NCBI RefSeq assembly: GCF_030704535.1 | Contig: NC_081819.1 | Span: 23,160,001 to 23,224,000, forward strand | Reading direction: 5' to 3' | DNA from: Vitis vinifera | Taxonomy: Eukaryota > Streptophyta > Magnoliopsida > Vitales > Vitaceae | Length of the DNA stretch: 64,000 nt | In this document: positions 1 through 11,753 of the stretch, in pieces | Numbering within the stretch: position 1 is the first letter of the stretch | Layout of the letters: every line of letters starts with the position of its first letter | Made by a program: the position numbers and the translations under genes | Notes under the pieces: model-generated | Databases searched by the model: none | What the model was told of the DNA's origin: nothing | The model's input: the letters and a program-made list of their open reading frames with translations, nothing else

Positions 1-467
1 GTGATGGTAAGGTCAATTTGTAGTGGAAAGATTAGCTTAATTTTGAGTACTCATTAAAAGGTGGAGATAATCTTGTTCTAGACAAAAATTATTCAATCAG
101 TCCAAGATTTTTTTAATCTTTATAAAAATAAATAAAATCTAGATATGGAATCAGTCACGCGGATGCTATAAAATCTGAAAATATACCAAATCAATGTCAC
201 ATCCCATTCAAATTTTGAAAAAGATATAAGATGAATTAATAAAATTATATGAAAGAATGTAAAATACATGTTGAAAAGTGAAAACGAATAATTACATTGA
301 ATCAAAGATAAAAATTGAAAACTGATGCGTAGAAAGAAAATGACCTGATGACTTGGGGAAAGAAAAGGGATTCAAGTCAACTTTTGACACAAAAAAAAGA
401 AAAAAAAAAAGAAAGTATAGAGATATCTAGTAGTACTATCTCCAGCTATCTCATTCTCATACTAACA
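1..467. other. 5' flank of first DUF247 gene
   Basis: No gene is supported here. From about 186 the sequence resembles the region from about 19420 that precedes the second DUF247 gene (shared text around 'cacatcccatt'), so the duplicated unit begins near here. An A-rich tract at 391-411 lies in the presumed 5' leader. No clear TATA box could be assigned to a transcription start. Confidence 0.5.
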
Positions 468-2093
468 ATGGCTGGGAAGGAGGTGGTGGTTTCAGTGGAG
501 GAGCAGCAGGAAGTAGCTACTAAACAGTCTGAAAAATCTGCGGATGGCAGTGATCATTCGAGAACCTTGGCTGACTTAAAATCCAAATTTCGCCGATCTC
601 CATCATCACCGTCAAGTCCAAAGCTACAATGTCCCAAGGTTCCAAAGAAGTTGCGATCAGCTGTCAAGGAGGAAGACTACTATGCCCCAAAACTCATTTC
701 TTTGGGTCCTTACTACCATGGCGAATCCCACCTCGCGAATGGAGAAACGCTCAAGCTTAAATTGGCAGAAGCCTACATCCTAGAAATTACTGTGTCACAA
801 GGGAACTCAGTCGAGCAGTCAGTCGATAACATTTACCACATGATCAGAGATCGCATTGATGAGCTGAAAGGTTGTTATGACTATCAGGAGTCCAGAAAGA
901 ACTATAAGGAAGACGAATTCACTGCGATGATGCTGGTGGACGGGTGTGCTTTACTGTGGTACATTTTATGTGTTTGCTTAGGTGGTGACCATGAAGATTA
1001 CGATATCAGATATCAGGATCTAAGCCTTCTTCACCAGGATGCGTTGCTGCTGGAGAACCAACTTCCCTATCAATTACTACAGGAGCTGATGAAGATGGCG
1101 GTCCCAGAATCGGCCAATAAAGCTTGGACAGTACTATTCCAGGAATTCTTTGGCATGATCGACGAGTCATTCTTCCAAGAATTCTTTGGTATAAAGGAGA
1201 AGGAGTACTCATTCCTGCCAAAAATGAAGAATTATTGCTGCCGCATGTTCCTGGCAATCATCCAAATTATTAACAGGAAACCAAAGCTGAAACCTGGTGA
1301 AGAGTCGGAGCCGAAACCTGATGTAGAGTCGAAGATGAAACCTGATGTAGATTCGAAGATGAAACCTGATGAAGAGTCGAAGCCGAAACCTGATAAAGAG
1401 TCGAGGCTTTGTCATCATCTCCTCGATCTCTACCGAAGAAATTTCCTAGGCGATGAACGTTCTAGCGCAACGCATTCGGAGGCTGAAAATGGCAAGAAGG
1501 GTCCGGGATCAGTTGGAGATGTGAAGGAGCAGGTTATGGCATCATTTAGAAATGTGAAGGAGCTTATGGCCGCTGGAATCCGCATCAAGCGCAGTCCTAC
1601 ACGTCACTTGAGGGACATTTCTTTCCGTTCAAATGGGATCACCGCATGCCTGAGAATTCCTCCCATCACCATTGATAACTCAACCAAGGCTATGTTCTTG
1701 AACTTGATAGCCTATGAAATGAGCTCAGACGTCGACCATGACTTCATCTCTTACCTTCGCTTCCTTGATTCCCTCATTGATCATGCTGATGACGTTAAGG
1801 AGCTGCAGTCCATCGGGATACTCCAAAACAATCTAGGAACCCACGAAGAAGTGGCTCAATTCTTCAACACGGTGTCCGCCAACTTGGAATCCAACTTTCA
1901 TGCTTACAAAGATGTGAGAGTGAGAATTCGGAAGCACCTTAAAAATCACTACAACAGCAAACTGAAAATGTGGATGACACAATGCCTGGATACCTACTTC
2001 GGTAGCCCCTGGACTATCATTGCTTGGGTTGGTGCTGCTTTGGCCCTTTTCTTTACTGCCGTCCAGACTTACTTCTCAGTCTTCCCTCATTGA
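468..2093 (+). CDS. DUF247 (UPF0481) membrane-anchored protein, copy 1
   Basis: Intronless gene for a 541-residue protein of the plant DUF247/UPF0481 family (PF03140). The ATG at 468 is chosen because the family region starts soon after it; the open frame continues upstream to 348, and the second copy also shows a similar 'YLIL.LTM' stretch just upstream, which could be conserved leader. Family blocks appear in order: CPKVPKKLR, LISLGPYYHG, MMLVDGCALLWYIL, DLSLLHQDALLLENQLPY, AGIRIKRSP, IPPITIDNSTK and YLRFLDSLID. A hydrophobic segment near the C-terminus (WTIIAWVGAALALFF) fits a single membrane anchor. A Lys-Pro-Asp-rich 8-residue repeat interrupts the middle. The biochemical function is unknown; DUF247 genes are linked to grass self-incompatibility loci, but nothing here shows that role. 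It is a paralogue of 19583-21151. Confidence 0.9.
   Translation: MAGKEVVVSVEEQQEVATKQSEKSADGSDHSRTLADLKSKFRRSPSSPSSPKLQCPKVPKKLRSAVKEEDYYAPKLISLGPYYHGESHLANGETLKLKLAEAYILEITVSQGNSVEQSVDNIYHMIRDRIDELKGCYDYQESRKNYKEDEFTAMMLVDGCALLWYILCVCLGGDHEDYDIRYQDLSLLHQDALLLENQLPYQLLQELMKMAVPESANKAWTVLFQEFFGMIDESFFQEFFGIKEKEYSFLPKMKNYCCRMFLAIIQIINRKPKLKPGEESEPKPDVESKMKPDVDSKMKPDEESKPKPDKESRLCHHLLDLYRRNFLGDERSSATHSEAENGKKGPGSVGDVKEQVMASFRNVKELMAAGIRIKRSPTRHLRDISFRSNGITACLRIPPITIDNSTKAMFLNLIAYEMSSDVDHDFISYLRFLDSLIDHADDVKELQSIGILQNNLGTHEEVAQFFNTVSANLESNFHAYKDVRVRIRKHLKNHYNSKLKMWMTQCLDTYFGSPWTIIAWVGAALALFFTAVQTYFSVFPH
1287..1406 (+). repeat. 24-bp coding tandem repeat (5 units) in DUF247 gene 1
   Basis: Five consecutive 24 bp units encode variations on KPDxESKM (KPGEESEP, KPDVESKM, KPDVDSKM, KPDEESKP, KPDKESRL). 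The array keeps the frame and sits between the LENQLPY half and the C-terminal half of the protein. The other copy has a different short repeat at the same place. Confidence 0.9.
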
Positions 2094-3134
2094 TGCATGC
2101 ATGCCCTGTTTTCTCGCTATCTATTGAGTGCTTCTGCATTTTACCTAGCCCAAATTCATGGACTCCATATAACTCTTTGATGGTTGCAAAGTAAATTAGG
2201 CAAAGAGTCATTGGTCTCGTTTCTTTTCCATTTCAGCCTATTTTCTACCTTCCTTTCCGTGTGTAAAAAAGTAAAGAAGGAATGTGTGGTGTGATCTTAT
2301 TTTGGTGTATTTTGTGCTTATGTATGCATCAGTAATATTATGTTTGATTTAAGTAACTAAAAATTGATATGGGTGTGGACTATTTTTTCTATGTTTGGAT
2401 CCCTATTAATGTATTATATTAGGTTGGGAATTTTATTTCATTGATGTTTTAGTCCGATACAACTTATTTCCTCAGATCTTAATGGTTGTGATCGAATTAA
2501 AATTATTCATCAGTTCGGTATGAGGTAAGTGTTTGAAGAAGTAAGATAGAGTAATGAAAACTTGTAAAAAAAACACAACACAAAACAAAGTGAAGAGTGG
2601 AGAACAACCTCACTGGAATGTAGATAATTTAATAGATGTAAGTCATTTATTCATTTTTAATTGAGAAAAAATAAAATATTAATACTATTGTTAGAAATTT
2701 ATTTATCATAAAGTTTTCTTGGATTTCGTACAAAATATATCAAAGAAATTGATATTAGTTTCCATGAACTTATCTCAAGTACCATTTTTTGTCGCAAAGA
2801 AGCTTCCGAGAAGAGGATTTTTTTGAACAAAAATAAAGGAGGGGAGAAGGTAGAAGGTGTGGAATAGAAGAATGGGGAATGGTATTTAAGTTATATTGGA
2901 GATAATTAATGGATGGATGTATTGATATGATTTTTATCTTCTTAGATGATTGCGTAAATAGGATGAATGCGTGGAAAATTTATTCGGTGGAAGCAAATAT
3001 AAATTCTCTTTTTAATCTCAAACAAGAGAGTAGTATTTTTTGGTGAAGAAGGGTTTAGTAATTTAATCAATTTTTTTTATAAAAAAAATTTTATTTTTGT
3101 TTTCAATTTTAAAAATGATTTTGGAAAGTTTGAT
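2094..3134. other. 3' flank of DUF247 gene 1
   Basis: No coding sequence is seen. The sequence aligns by eye with 21152-22120 downstream of the second gene, and 2210-2560 also resembles the diverged relic at 9305-9740. It presumably holds the 3'UTR and polyadenylation region. Confidence 0.6.
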
Positions 3135-3901
3135 TGTGATGTCCTACATCGAATAAGAAAAAAAGTTTATGACGAAGTATGAACTCTTTTTAACTTTGTA
3201 AATATGTTTTAAAGTTATAATGACCCTTTTTGACTTAAAGTAGACAATAATTACATGATTAAGTATGAGTTGTTATAAAAGACACATGAGAGTCATTTTG
3301 TTTGTTTGGTCTCACAATTTTATAGGATACAACAAGGACGTTGTGTTTACATAAGGGGTGATTGTGATGTCCTATATTGAGGGGTGATTGTGATGTCCTA
3401 TATTGGATAAAAGAGAAAGTTTCTGACAGTACATATATGTAAGTTCCTTTGAACCTTATAAATGTGTTTTAAAGTCGTGAAAACCTTATTGGGATCGAGC
3501 AAACAATATGTATATGGTTGAGTGTGAGTCATTACAAATGATACTAGAACTAATCTTTTACCCTTGTGTGGGATTTTGTTTGGCCCTATGAAGGGTGTCT
3601 ACTTGTTTAGCCTCGCAATTCCATGTAACACAATAAAAAAGTTGTGTTTGCATGGGGAAGGGAGACAGTGTTTGTGATGTCCCACAGTGGATAGAGAAAA
3701 AAATTTCTAGCACTATATAAATATAAATTCCTCTTAATCTTATAAATGCATTTTAAAGTTGTGAAAGCCCCTTTGAATCTAGAGTCGACAATATCTACAT
3801 GGTTAGATGCAGGTCATTATAAAAAACACATTATAAGTCCGTACGGACTCCTTTAGATTCAGAATAGACAATTTCTACACAATTGAGTGTTAATCATTAC
3901 A
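3135..3901 (+). mobile_element. TRIM-like retroelement in tandem LTR-internal-LTR arrangement
   Basis: Three LTR-like copies of about 143-149 bp start 'tgtgatgtcc' (3135-3277, 3389-3536, 3673-3821) and end near 'cattaca'. A partial fourth copy ends at 3901. Short internal segments of about 110-135 bp separate them. After the second LTR, 'gatactagaactaat' resembles a decayed initiator-Met primer site (TGGTATCAGAGC), and a purine run 'ggggaaggga' precedes the third LTR. There is no coding capacity. The element is absent from the duplicate, where the site reads 'ttgac'; flanks 'ttgat' (3130-3134) and 'ttgac' (3902-3906) fit a 5 bp target duplication. Confidence 0.75.
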
Positions 3902-4159
3902 TTGACTTAATAATATTAGGTTTATTTTGAATATATTTAGGGCTTATAACTTTTGGAAAATATTTGTTATAAAAATAATTAGGAAACTTTTAAGATGAAT
4001 TTAGAAGTGAAAAGTGTTTGCAAAAAGTGGAAAAATCTCGGATAAAACAATGTCATGTTATCTACTACGATTTTTTTTCTTTGCTTTTGTTGAAACTCTT
4101 TTTTGCTTCCAACCTTTTACAAGGACCAAATACTAGTAGTTTCTATTAAGCAAAACAAC

Positions 4160-5669
4160 AAAACAGGACATAGGGCACAGAATGGCAAAATATAGAATGA
4201 TAGAAATCTATTTTCATTAATATTTCCATAAATAAAAAATAATAAGATATTAATAATATTTTATTCTCCTCATTTAGAAAATAATATTTATTTTAAATCA
4301 ATCAAGACCAATCAAGAATATTTTATTCTCTTAATTTAGAAAATAATATTTATTTTCTTAATTTTAGAATATTTATTATTTCTATCTTTCTATAATCCAC
4401 AATGCATCATTGTATAAATTTCTGAAAAGAGAAAATAAGAAAATCATTTTCATTGTCTAATTTTCAAACTTTTCATGGTATTAAAGTTAGGATAGGAGGC
4501 TCGAATTTGAGTTTTTTTTCAAAAAGTGGTCAAATGTCATAAAAGACTTAACCTACCCTCACAAACCATATCTTCATTTTCAAAAATAAAAATTGCCTAG
4601 TGTTTTAGTCTTCCATCAATATTCTTTCTAGTTTGATTTCAATCAAGTTAAACACCACAAATTTTCTATTGTGGTGAAATCAAATCATCCTCTTAATTCA
4701 TGGCTTCAATGTTCTAGCTTTTCATCAATGTTTTACACTTTCATTAGTGTTATTTCTAGCTTATTTTAATCAAGCTAAACACCATAAATTTCCTATTATG
4801 GTCATCCTTTTAGTTTGTGGCATCGGTGTTCTCCAACATCTCTTAGGTGAAAAAAACCTATTGAAAAAAGTTAAAGATGATAAAGGAAGCAAAAGTTCTA
4901 TCTTGTAATACCAATTATTGATCGACAATGACAAATTTATCACTTCACGAATTCTTGGAATCATGAAAGAACATATTTTAAGCATGATCTTTGGTGTTGA
5001 CATGGTATATGAGGTATGAACTTTTCTTAAAGAGCAATTGCTTTATGTTATAGTTGAAAAAAAAAATCTACTGAAAAACTTTTAAAAGACTTCAAATATA
5101 TATATATGACAATCTTGTTGTAATCAAAAGCCAATTTTAGACCATGTAAACGTCCGTCGATTTGTTCATGGTTCAAGATAAAGGTATGAATTTTTTTTTC
5201 ACCTATATGCTTTTCTAGCCAATTTATAGTAGCTCTTCAAGAACATAAAGAATCACTCACAACCAAAAAAGAGGAGAGAAAATGTTCTTAGAGCATGAAC
5301 AATTTTTATTTAGATGATAGGGTCATGATCAAAATGGTTGAGAGGGCTCCACTCTTTCTATGTGTTACGATTCTTATATATATATATATGCATGTTTTTA
5401 TCAAGTCCTTGTCAAAGGATGTCTTCACTATGTTTCAAGACAAGTTGGGGATCCATATTCATTCTCACTCCATCTTGAGGGGCATGATTAAGGAAATAAA
5501 ATAAAATAGGACAAATGACGAAGAATGGCGTGGAATGATAAGTTAATCCATCTTAGTTATTATTTCCATAAATTAAGAATAACCAAATATTAATGATATT
5601 TGATTTTCCTAATTTAAGAAATAATATTTATTTTAAATAAATTAAGAGCAATCAAATATTAATGATGTT
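4160..5669 (+). mobile_element. Decayed LTR retroelement relic, interrupted by a MULE
   Basis: A segment at about 4165-4475 resembles a shorter one at about 5505-5669 (shared AT-rich text with 'tttccataaat' and 'aataatatttattttaaat'). The first ends in 'ttttca' and is followed at 4476 by 'tggtattaaag', a plausible mutated initiator-Met primer binding site. This suggests a 5' LTR, about 1 kb of decayed interior, and a 3' LTR cut off at 5670 where the MULE end starts. No protein-coding remnant was recognised. Confidence 0.45.
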
Positions 5670-6472
5670 GGGTTAAACACACTTTACCTTCTCAACTTTT
5701 TCGTGGGTTTTACATTTTGTGCCCTCATATTCAAAATTCAACAATTTTCCCTCCAAACTTCTTAAAAATTAGCATTACACATTTTTGTTGGATGACGTTA
5801 CATCTATTAAACAAAAAATGACGCGCTTTACACATGACTTAATAAGTAAAGATGAAATTGTCATTTGAAACACTCAAAACCTTAAATCCTTTTCAATTTT
5901 TTTTTGTTCTTCCTCCAAACTCTTCAATCTCTATTTTTCTTCCTCCAAAGCCCTAACTTCCCAAAACCCTAAAATCACAAAAACCCAATGCAACCATTGA
6001 AGGGCTGAGAATTTGATTAAATATATGGATTTCATTGGTAGTTTTTTTCTTTTCCTTGTAATTTTTTGCTTCAATTTTTCTTTGATAGCTAAGAAAATTT
6101 TGAGAAGAGAATAAATTTTGAGTGATGATGTGTTTAAGGTTAGAGTTTCCTTTTGATAGTTGAGAAAATATTGAGAAAGAGAACAAATTTTAGGTGATTA
6201 AGGTTAGAGTTTCCTTTTGATAGTTGAGAAATTTCGTAAAAGAGAACAAATTTAGGTGTTTAGGGTTTTCTTTTCATAATTGAGAAATTTCCTTTTCATA
6301 GGTGTTTATCTCCTATCAATTTAGCTTTCTTATGACATATCTTATTATTATTATTTCCTTTTCATCAACATTGCATCTATTGATTTACCTAATATGAATT
6401 TTGTGTCATATGTTTGCAAATCAACAATGACTATTTTACCATCAAACTACATTATGAAAGGAGGTTTAGGCG

Positions 6473-7689
6473 GGAGAAAATAAAGGCTAATAAGAAAAAC
6501 ACCTAATAGAGAGGTGAATTGGGTTTTTCAAAAAGTTTTTCAACACTACAAATTTAAGCACAATAGAAGCAAAAATAATGAGATAGAGTTAGAGAATTCA
6601 AACTTAGATTTTATAGTGGTTTGACACTTCCTTACCTACGTCCACTTTCCTCAAGTTCCTAACCGAGTGAGGGTTCCACTAACTTGAAGCTTCAATCAAA
6701 CTTCTAATTTTCTTTACACTTGGATTTTGACTCCAATAGGCTCTTACACAATCACTTCAAGATTCAACACACTTGAAGGCTCTAACACTCAATTTACAAG
6801 AATGATCTTCTTTCAACCTAGCTCAATAATGGCTCAAATACAAATCAAAGCTAGGATGACTCACAAGGGTACACTAAAAGATATGCAAGTGAAGACTTAA
6901 TGCACCAAGAAAGAAATGAGAGCTTTTAAGGCAAGAACAAGTGGGTAGACAATTGAATGCAAGAGTTCTCTATGTCAGAAATGAAGTAGAGCTCTCAATT
7001 TATAGGTTTCTAACATCGAAAGTCAAGAAAAATAAAAAGCAGCCTCAACCAGTCGAGTTGGGGGTCGACCGGTTCACTAGTCGTTTGAACATTTAATGCT
7101 TTGGTAGGTTATTGTTGCCTCGACCGGACCTCGACCAAAGGTCGACCGGGAATGAGAATACCTCAATCGGGAAGGAAAGACTACTGGATGAGAGAGTGTT
7201 TTTAACACTTCTCGACCGAAACTCGACCAGACAAAGGCAACCAATCGATCGGTTCCTTGGTCGGTTGATCTAGTTGGCCAGTGTCTTGACTAGTTCAACC
7301 TTTTGACCCTGAAAACCTATCTTTTGTGTTTTTCTCTTTTCTAACACTTAGGTAAGGTTTTTAGATAAATTAATATGCTAATTTTGAAACATTTTGCCTA
7401 ACGTATAGTTGATAAAACTCGGGTTTTAATGAAATTATAATTTTAAATAATAAACCGAGTTTTCTAAAGATGCATGAAAAGATATGTAACACCTAAGTGC
7501 ACCTATGCATTCATCTTACATTTGTTTCCTATGATTAAAAGTCTTCCAAAAGTCTCGATCTTGTATCCATTAGGTTCTTTGATTAATTTCCAAATTAATA
7601 CTTGAGGTTCTTTACAATTCAAACCAATTAGTAACTTAACCATGGTTTGTTATCATCAAAACCTGATTAGGAGAATATTTGAGCTAACA
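6473..7689 (-). mobile_element. Solo LTR inserted in MULE copy 1
   Basis: A 1217 bp block interrupts MULE sequence that is continuous in copy 2. Direct repeats AGGCG flank it exactly (6468-6472 and 7690-7694). Read on the minus strand it begins TGTTAGCTC and includes 'gatgataacaaaccatgg', a beginning common to plant LTRs. No internal retrotransposon genes are present, hence a solo LTR. It belongs to the same family as 23907-25131. Confidence 0.75.
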
Positions 7690-8139
7690 AGGCGTAATAT
7701 GAGACTTGTACTTAAGATTAGTGATTATTTGGGTGGAAAATTGGATCATGTTGATAATTGTGACAAAAATGTAGTGTCTTTTATTGAGTTGGATCATATG
7801 TTGTTTTGATTAAGATATAAAGATTGCATTGGGTATTGCTATGCGAATAAGAATGGAGAATTGGTATGGTGCTTAGCAGATTAAATTGTCTTAGAAATGT
7901 GAAACTCATGTCCAAGGGATAAGAAAATCGAAGTGTTTGTCAAGCACACAGAGGTTTTATATCTTGCTTAAAGTGAAATTGGGTCTTCAAATGTTTATAG
8001 TCATCTTGGTGAAAGTGTTTATGAAGTTGAAGACTCTAGGACTAATGTAGAACTAGAACTTGATGTAGATCAAACACCTCAACATGAAGATAACATAAAA
8101 TCATAATATGAAGAGGTTAGGAGAGATTCATCTAGAGAT

Positions 8140-8703
8140 AAGTGACTTTGATGATGATGAGTATCTAGTTAGTGATAATGATGACTTGTATGACAATTAT
8201 GTGGATGATAATGAAGAGTGGGTTAGGATAAGAGGCAAATAAGATAACGAGGGAAGAGTTGAGAAGGAAAGCAAAACAATGAATGATGTGGAGGATGAAA
8301 AAAAAACCTTTGTGATGATGATACGAGGAGTTTAGCTAGTGATAGCAAAGAGGAATTTAATAGAGACAAGCCTCGGCACCCTTAATTTGTGGGTGATACA
8401 GATATGACAAATCCTAAGTTTAGGGTAGTGTTACTATTCAAAAGTGTAGTTGAGTTTAGAGCTACAATAAGGGAATATGCCATAAAAATTGGTAAAAACA
8501 TGAAGTTCATTAAAAATAAGAATGACAGAGTAAGGGTAGTTTGTTCAACTAGGTCCCCTTGGGTTGTTTATGCAACTCAAGTAAGGGATGATAAGAAATT
8601 ACAAGTAAGGACTTATAATGTAAAACATACTTGTGGTAGGGCATTCAAAAATGATAATCTCACATCAAGGTATTTTCCTATAAAAGTACTAACTAATTCA
8701 AAC
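8140..8703 (+). pseudogene. MULE transposase fragment (MuDR N-terminal domain)
   Basis: The acidic leader (8140-8225, rich in Asp, Tyr and Asn codons) and the open stretch 8389-8703 resemble the MuDR-family transposase N-terminal DNA-binding region. Recognisable pieces are 'FRATIREYAIKIGKNMKFIKN', the cysteine in 'RVVCSTRSPWVVYATQV' and 'YNVKHTCGRAF', which carry the Cys/His ligands of this domain. Stops and frameshifts separate the leader from the domain, and nothing downstream of about 8700 continues the protein. It is dead as a transposase. The same piece recurs at 27170-27500. Confidence 0.75.
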
Positions 8704-8715
8704 TTAAGAAAGTAA

Positions 8716-9304
8716 CTTACCTTAAAATACTAACTAATTCTCCATATAAAAAAATATTTCCTATAAAAGTACCAACAACAAAAGCAGCATAATTAAATAC
8801 ATTTTACGAGTATTACTTCTAAATAGGTATTGGCTTCTTTTAATTAACAAGTTAAACCTTAAAACAAATCAAAAGACAAGGATGTTAAACAATTCTCATT
8901 TATAAGAAGTTGATAAATTTTTATAAAAAAAAATAGAGGTTTTGATATTGACATGGGGATATATCTCAAAACATTTTAAAAACATGATAAAAAAGGACGA
9001 GGTGTCAGAAGGAGATCGACGAAGGTAACAAGAATTTATTCGTCCGTATATCCTACCTCCTTTTAGTTAGTTGAGTCGTGCATCAAAAAAGTTCCCATAT
9101 CACACTATTTATTTTTGTTTTTCTCTTTTTTCCTTTTTTTGTTTTTTTTTTCAAATTTAATGAGATGTGAAAATTAGGTCTCATGGAACTTTGCGAAGTT
9201 GACCTAAATTGGGCTTTTAAATGTACAGGCCAGGCCCAAACCACACCATAACCCGGATGTACAAGCCAAAAGTTAATGGGCTTAGTCTTTCTCCAATTTT
9301 TAGA
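8716..9304. other. Intergenic, no gene recognised
   Basis: AT-rich spacer. A short stretch at 9180-9290 (rich in 'ggcccaa' and 'gggctt' words) loosely resembles 35720-35830; both may be old gene-flank sequence. No coding region is supported. Confidence 0.4.
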
Positions 9305-9740
9305 CACGAAATGTTCCTCATTTCAGCTCATTAATGTACTGCCAAAAGTGATTGTATGTGCATACATCAGAGAAAGTAGGCAGTCAGTTGATGACATTTA
9401 CTGTGTACTTAGAAGTTAAAAAATGAATGTGTGGTCATTGTCATGTACCAGCAATTAATTTTGATTAAAGTAAATAAAGATAGTGTGGGTGAAATAATTG
9501 TTATATGTGGATATTAATTCCCGATGATGTATTATATTAGGTTGATAGTTTTTTTCATTAATATGCAGTACTAGTCGCATACAACTTACTTCCTTAAGTC
9601 TGAATTACCATTATCATTTTAAATTACTCAAACCTGTTCGATTCCAAAACTAGATGATATAAACGTTCGAAGAAGTAAGACAAAATCAATGATAACGTAA
9701 AAGTGAAAAAAAGAATTAAAAAATGGAGAAAGACATGAAC
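9305..9740 (+). repeat. Diverged third copy of DUF247 3' flank
   Basis: The order of words here matches the flank at about 2210-2580 and 21290-21620: 'atttcagc', 'aatgtgtgg', 'cagtaatatt'-like text, 'tgtattatattaggttg', 'caacttacttcc' and 'gaagaagtaaga'. No DUF247 coding sequence precedes it. It is best read as the remnant of a third, older unit whose gene has been lost. Confidence 0.6.
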
Positions 9741-10933
9741 TTTGGAAAGGCACTAGGAAAAGTGATGGAAATATAGTTCAAAAGTTTTGCAGATAGTTCA
9801 AATACATTTGTAACTTAAGATGAATAAAAGTAAATATAAGTTCAAATTAATGAACAAATATTATTTAAAATTAATGAGAATAAATATATTAATTTAATTA
9901 TTTAAAATAAATTTTAAGTTAATTTTATTCAATAATTTTAATATTTAAATTTAAAAGGAAGTTTTAAATCAATATTAACTTAAAATTAACTTAAATAATT
10001 AAGTAATAAGTTTTACCCGACATCCTTTTAATTATTCACTATTGATTCATCTTTCTTTTACCATTTCTCTTATCCAATTTAAAACATTAGAAATTCATCC
10101 ATTTATGTTTTCTATTTAATCTCTTTAGCAAACTCACCGTATTTGAGTAGTTAAATTAAATCATATGTTTCCCACTTTTTGGGATTTTGAGAAAAAATAA
10201 ATAAATTTTAAAAGATATTTATTAAAATATGATAATTTTAAAAATATTTTAAAATTTATAATAATGGATAAAAAAATCCAATTGGAAATGTTTTTGAAGC
10301 ATCATATTTTAATAAATATTAAAAAATAGTTTTTTTTCTTCTTTTTTTTTTTTCCCTCAAAATCCCCAGTTCTTGAGCATCACTCTCCCACTTCTAGTTA
10401 ATTTGCAACCGCATGTTCCAATTTCGTTTGTTGATGAGACATTTCAATAATCTCATTTATTATTCGAACTGCTCTCACAGGTTTAGACGTTTCTTTGCCT
10501 TGTGCCTTGGCTAAGGATAATCTAGTTTTTTCTTATCATGCACCATGTTAAGGTATGGGAAATTGTCTTAAACAAAAATATTGTTCAGCATTTAATGCCC
10601 ATTAGACTTAATTTCATTTACCTTCCCTTAGATTTTTGCTAATACATTTGATTCTTATAAATTTAAAATTTCATCAAATATCTTTTTTATTTCTTTTTAT
10701 TTTTTATTTTCATTTACCTTTATTCTCATTCAAAATAAATAAAGTATATAATAAAATTTCAAATTTATGAAAACCAGGTATAATTAGTCAAAACCTTAGG
10801 AGAATGAAATTAACTCAATCCCACTGTATATTCTTGTATGATTAAGTATTAAGATGAATATAATATATCTTTAATATGAGTATAAATAAATATAATATCA
10901 AATTATATATAAAAATGATAGTTCAATGTTACT
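9741..10933. other. AT-rich intergenic, no gene
   Basis: No coding region, RNA gene or defined repeat was recognised in this strongly AT-rich stretch. Confidence 0.5.
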
Positions 10934-11325
10934 AGGGATGACAACTGGGCGGGTTCGAGCCAGGTCACCCGCGTCCCAACCCCGTCCCGTTTATTCGAAA
11001 CAATTCTCATACCCATCCCATTTAAAAAGTTAAACGGAGCGGACAGGTACGACCATTTAACTTTTTTTTGAATTTGAATTTGAATTTTTTTTTAAATTAC
11101 TTTGAAAAATTTTAATTATATTAAAATAAATATATTTTATAAATAATTAAATTATTATATTTTTATAATTTATTTTATTAAAAATATTTTATTATTATCT
11201 ATATATTAAAAATAGTAAAATAAAAATTAAATTAAATTAATCTTAAATTTTAAATTTAATTTAATTTTATATATAATTGGGACGGGGCGAGGGCGGGCAA
11301 TACCCGAACCTCGCCCGGGTTTTTT
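10934..11325. mobile_element. MITE-like element with GC-rich ends
   Basis: GC-rich ends enclose an AT-rich core. The left end reads 'gggatgacaactgggcgggt' with 'ccccgtcccg' following. The right end has 'gacggggcgagggcgggc' and 'cctcgcccggg', partly inverted relative to the left. Similar short non-autonomous elements are common in plant genomes. Target duplications were not identified and the right border is uncertain. Confidence 0.5.
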
Positions 11326-11338
11326 AAAAAATATTTTA

Positions 11339-11384
11339 TTATTTGATCATCGAACCTCCCAGAAATGAATTGATGATCAAATAA
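11339..11384. repeat. 12-bp perfect inverted repeat
   Basis: TTATTTGATCAT at 11339-11350 is the exact reverse complement of ATGATCAAATAA at 11373-11384, with a 22 bp loop. It lies directly right of the MITE-like element and may be a small hairpin or the ends of an element. No function can be assigned. Confidence 0.5.
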
Positions 11385-11753
11385 TCCAAGAAAAAAAGCA
11401 TCAAATCTATGATATGTGTAATGAAAGTAAGTAAATTAAGAAGCTCGTGTTAGGCATGAACCTGTATCATATGAACCTTCCCAAAACCAAGGAGACTCGC
11501 ATTAGCCTATTTTATGTGCTTCACTTGCTGTATATTAGTAGGTGTATGAATAGAATATTAATCTTTCTGAAGAAAAAAAAAAAGGGAAGAAGAAGACTCG
11601 AGTGCTCCTTTTTAAATGCTTCCCTTTGGATATCATTATATCAGCATGGACTAGCTGGCAGCAGCCTGTTACTTACTCGATTGGAATTATGAAGCCTGCA
11701 TGCAATGAGCTGGTGATTCATATTTCACAGGTGGGATGGAACTTCCAGTTTTG

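Larger units (their letters stand above)
186..8715. repeat. Segmental duplication, copy 1 (DUF247 gene plus MULE)
   Basis: This stretch is collinear with about 19420-27480. Both copies hold the DUF247 coding region, the same 3' flank (the stop is followed by near-identical text around 'ctcgctatctattgagtg'), a MULE terminal end starting 'gggttaaa', and the MULE body. Copy-specific differences are the TRIM at 3135-3901 (absent from copy 2), an indel of roughly 770 bp (about 4548-5316 present only here), and the LTR insertion at 6473-7689. The unit spacing is about 19.2 kb. Boundaries were read by eye and are good to tens of bases. Confidence 0.85.
5670..8715 (+). mobile_element. Mutator-like element (MULE) relic, copy 1
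   Basis: A long terminal segment starts 'gggttaaacacactttacc' at 5670. It is matched by 22981 in the duplicate and, inverted, by 14850-15053. Behind it lie a gene-like leader and, after an inserted LTR (6473-7689), a decayed transposase region that ends with an identifiable N-terminal domain at 8389-8703. The element is truncated on the right; the transposase catalytic part is missing here, but a further piece survives in copy 2. Confidence 0.7.

Noticed and set aside
1209..1418. 69-codon minus-strand frame rich in Arg/Phe repeats
   Set aside because: It is the antisense shadow of the KPD-repeat array in the DUF247 gene.
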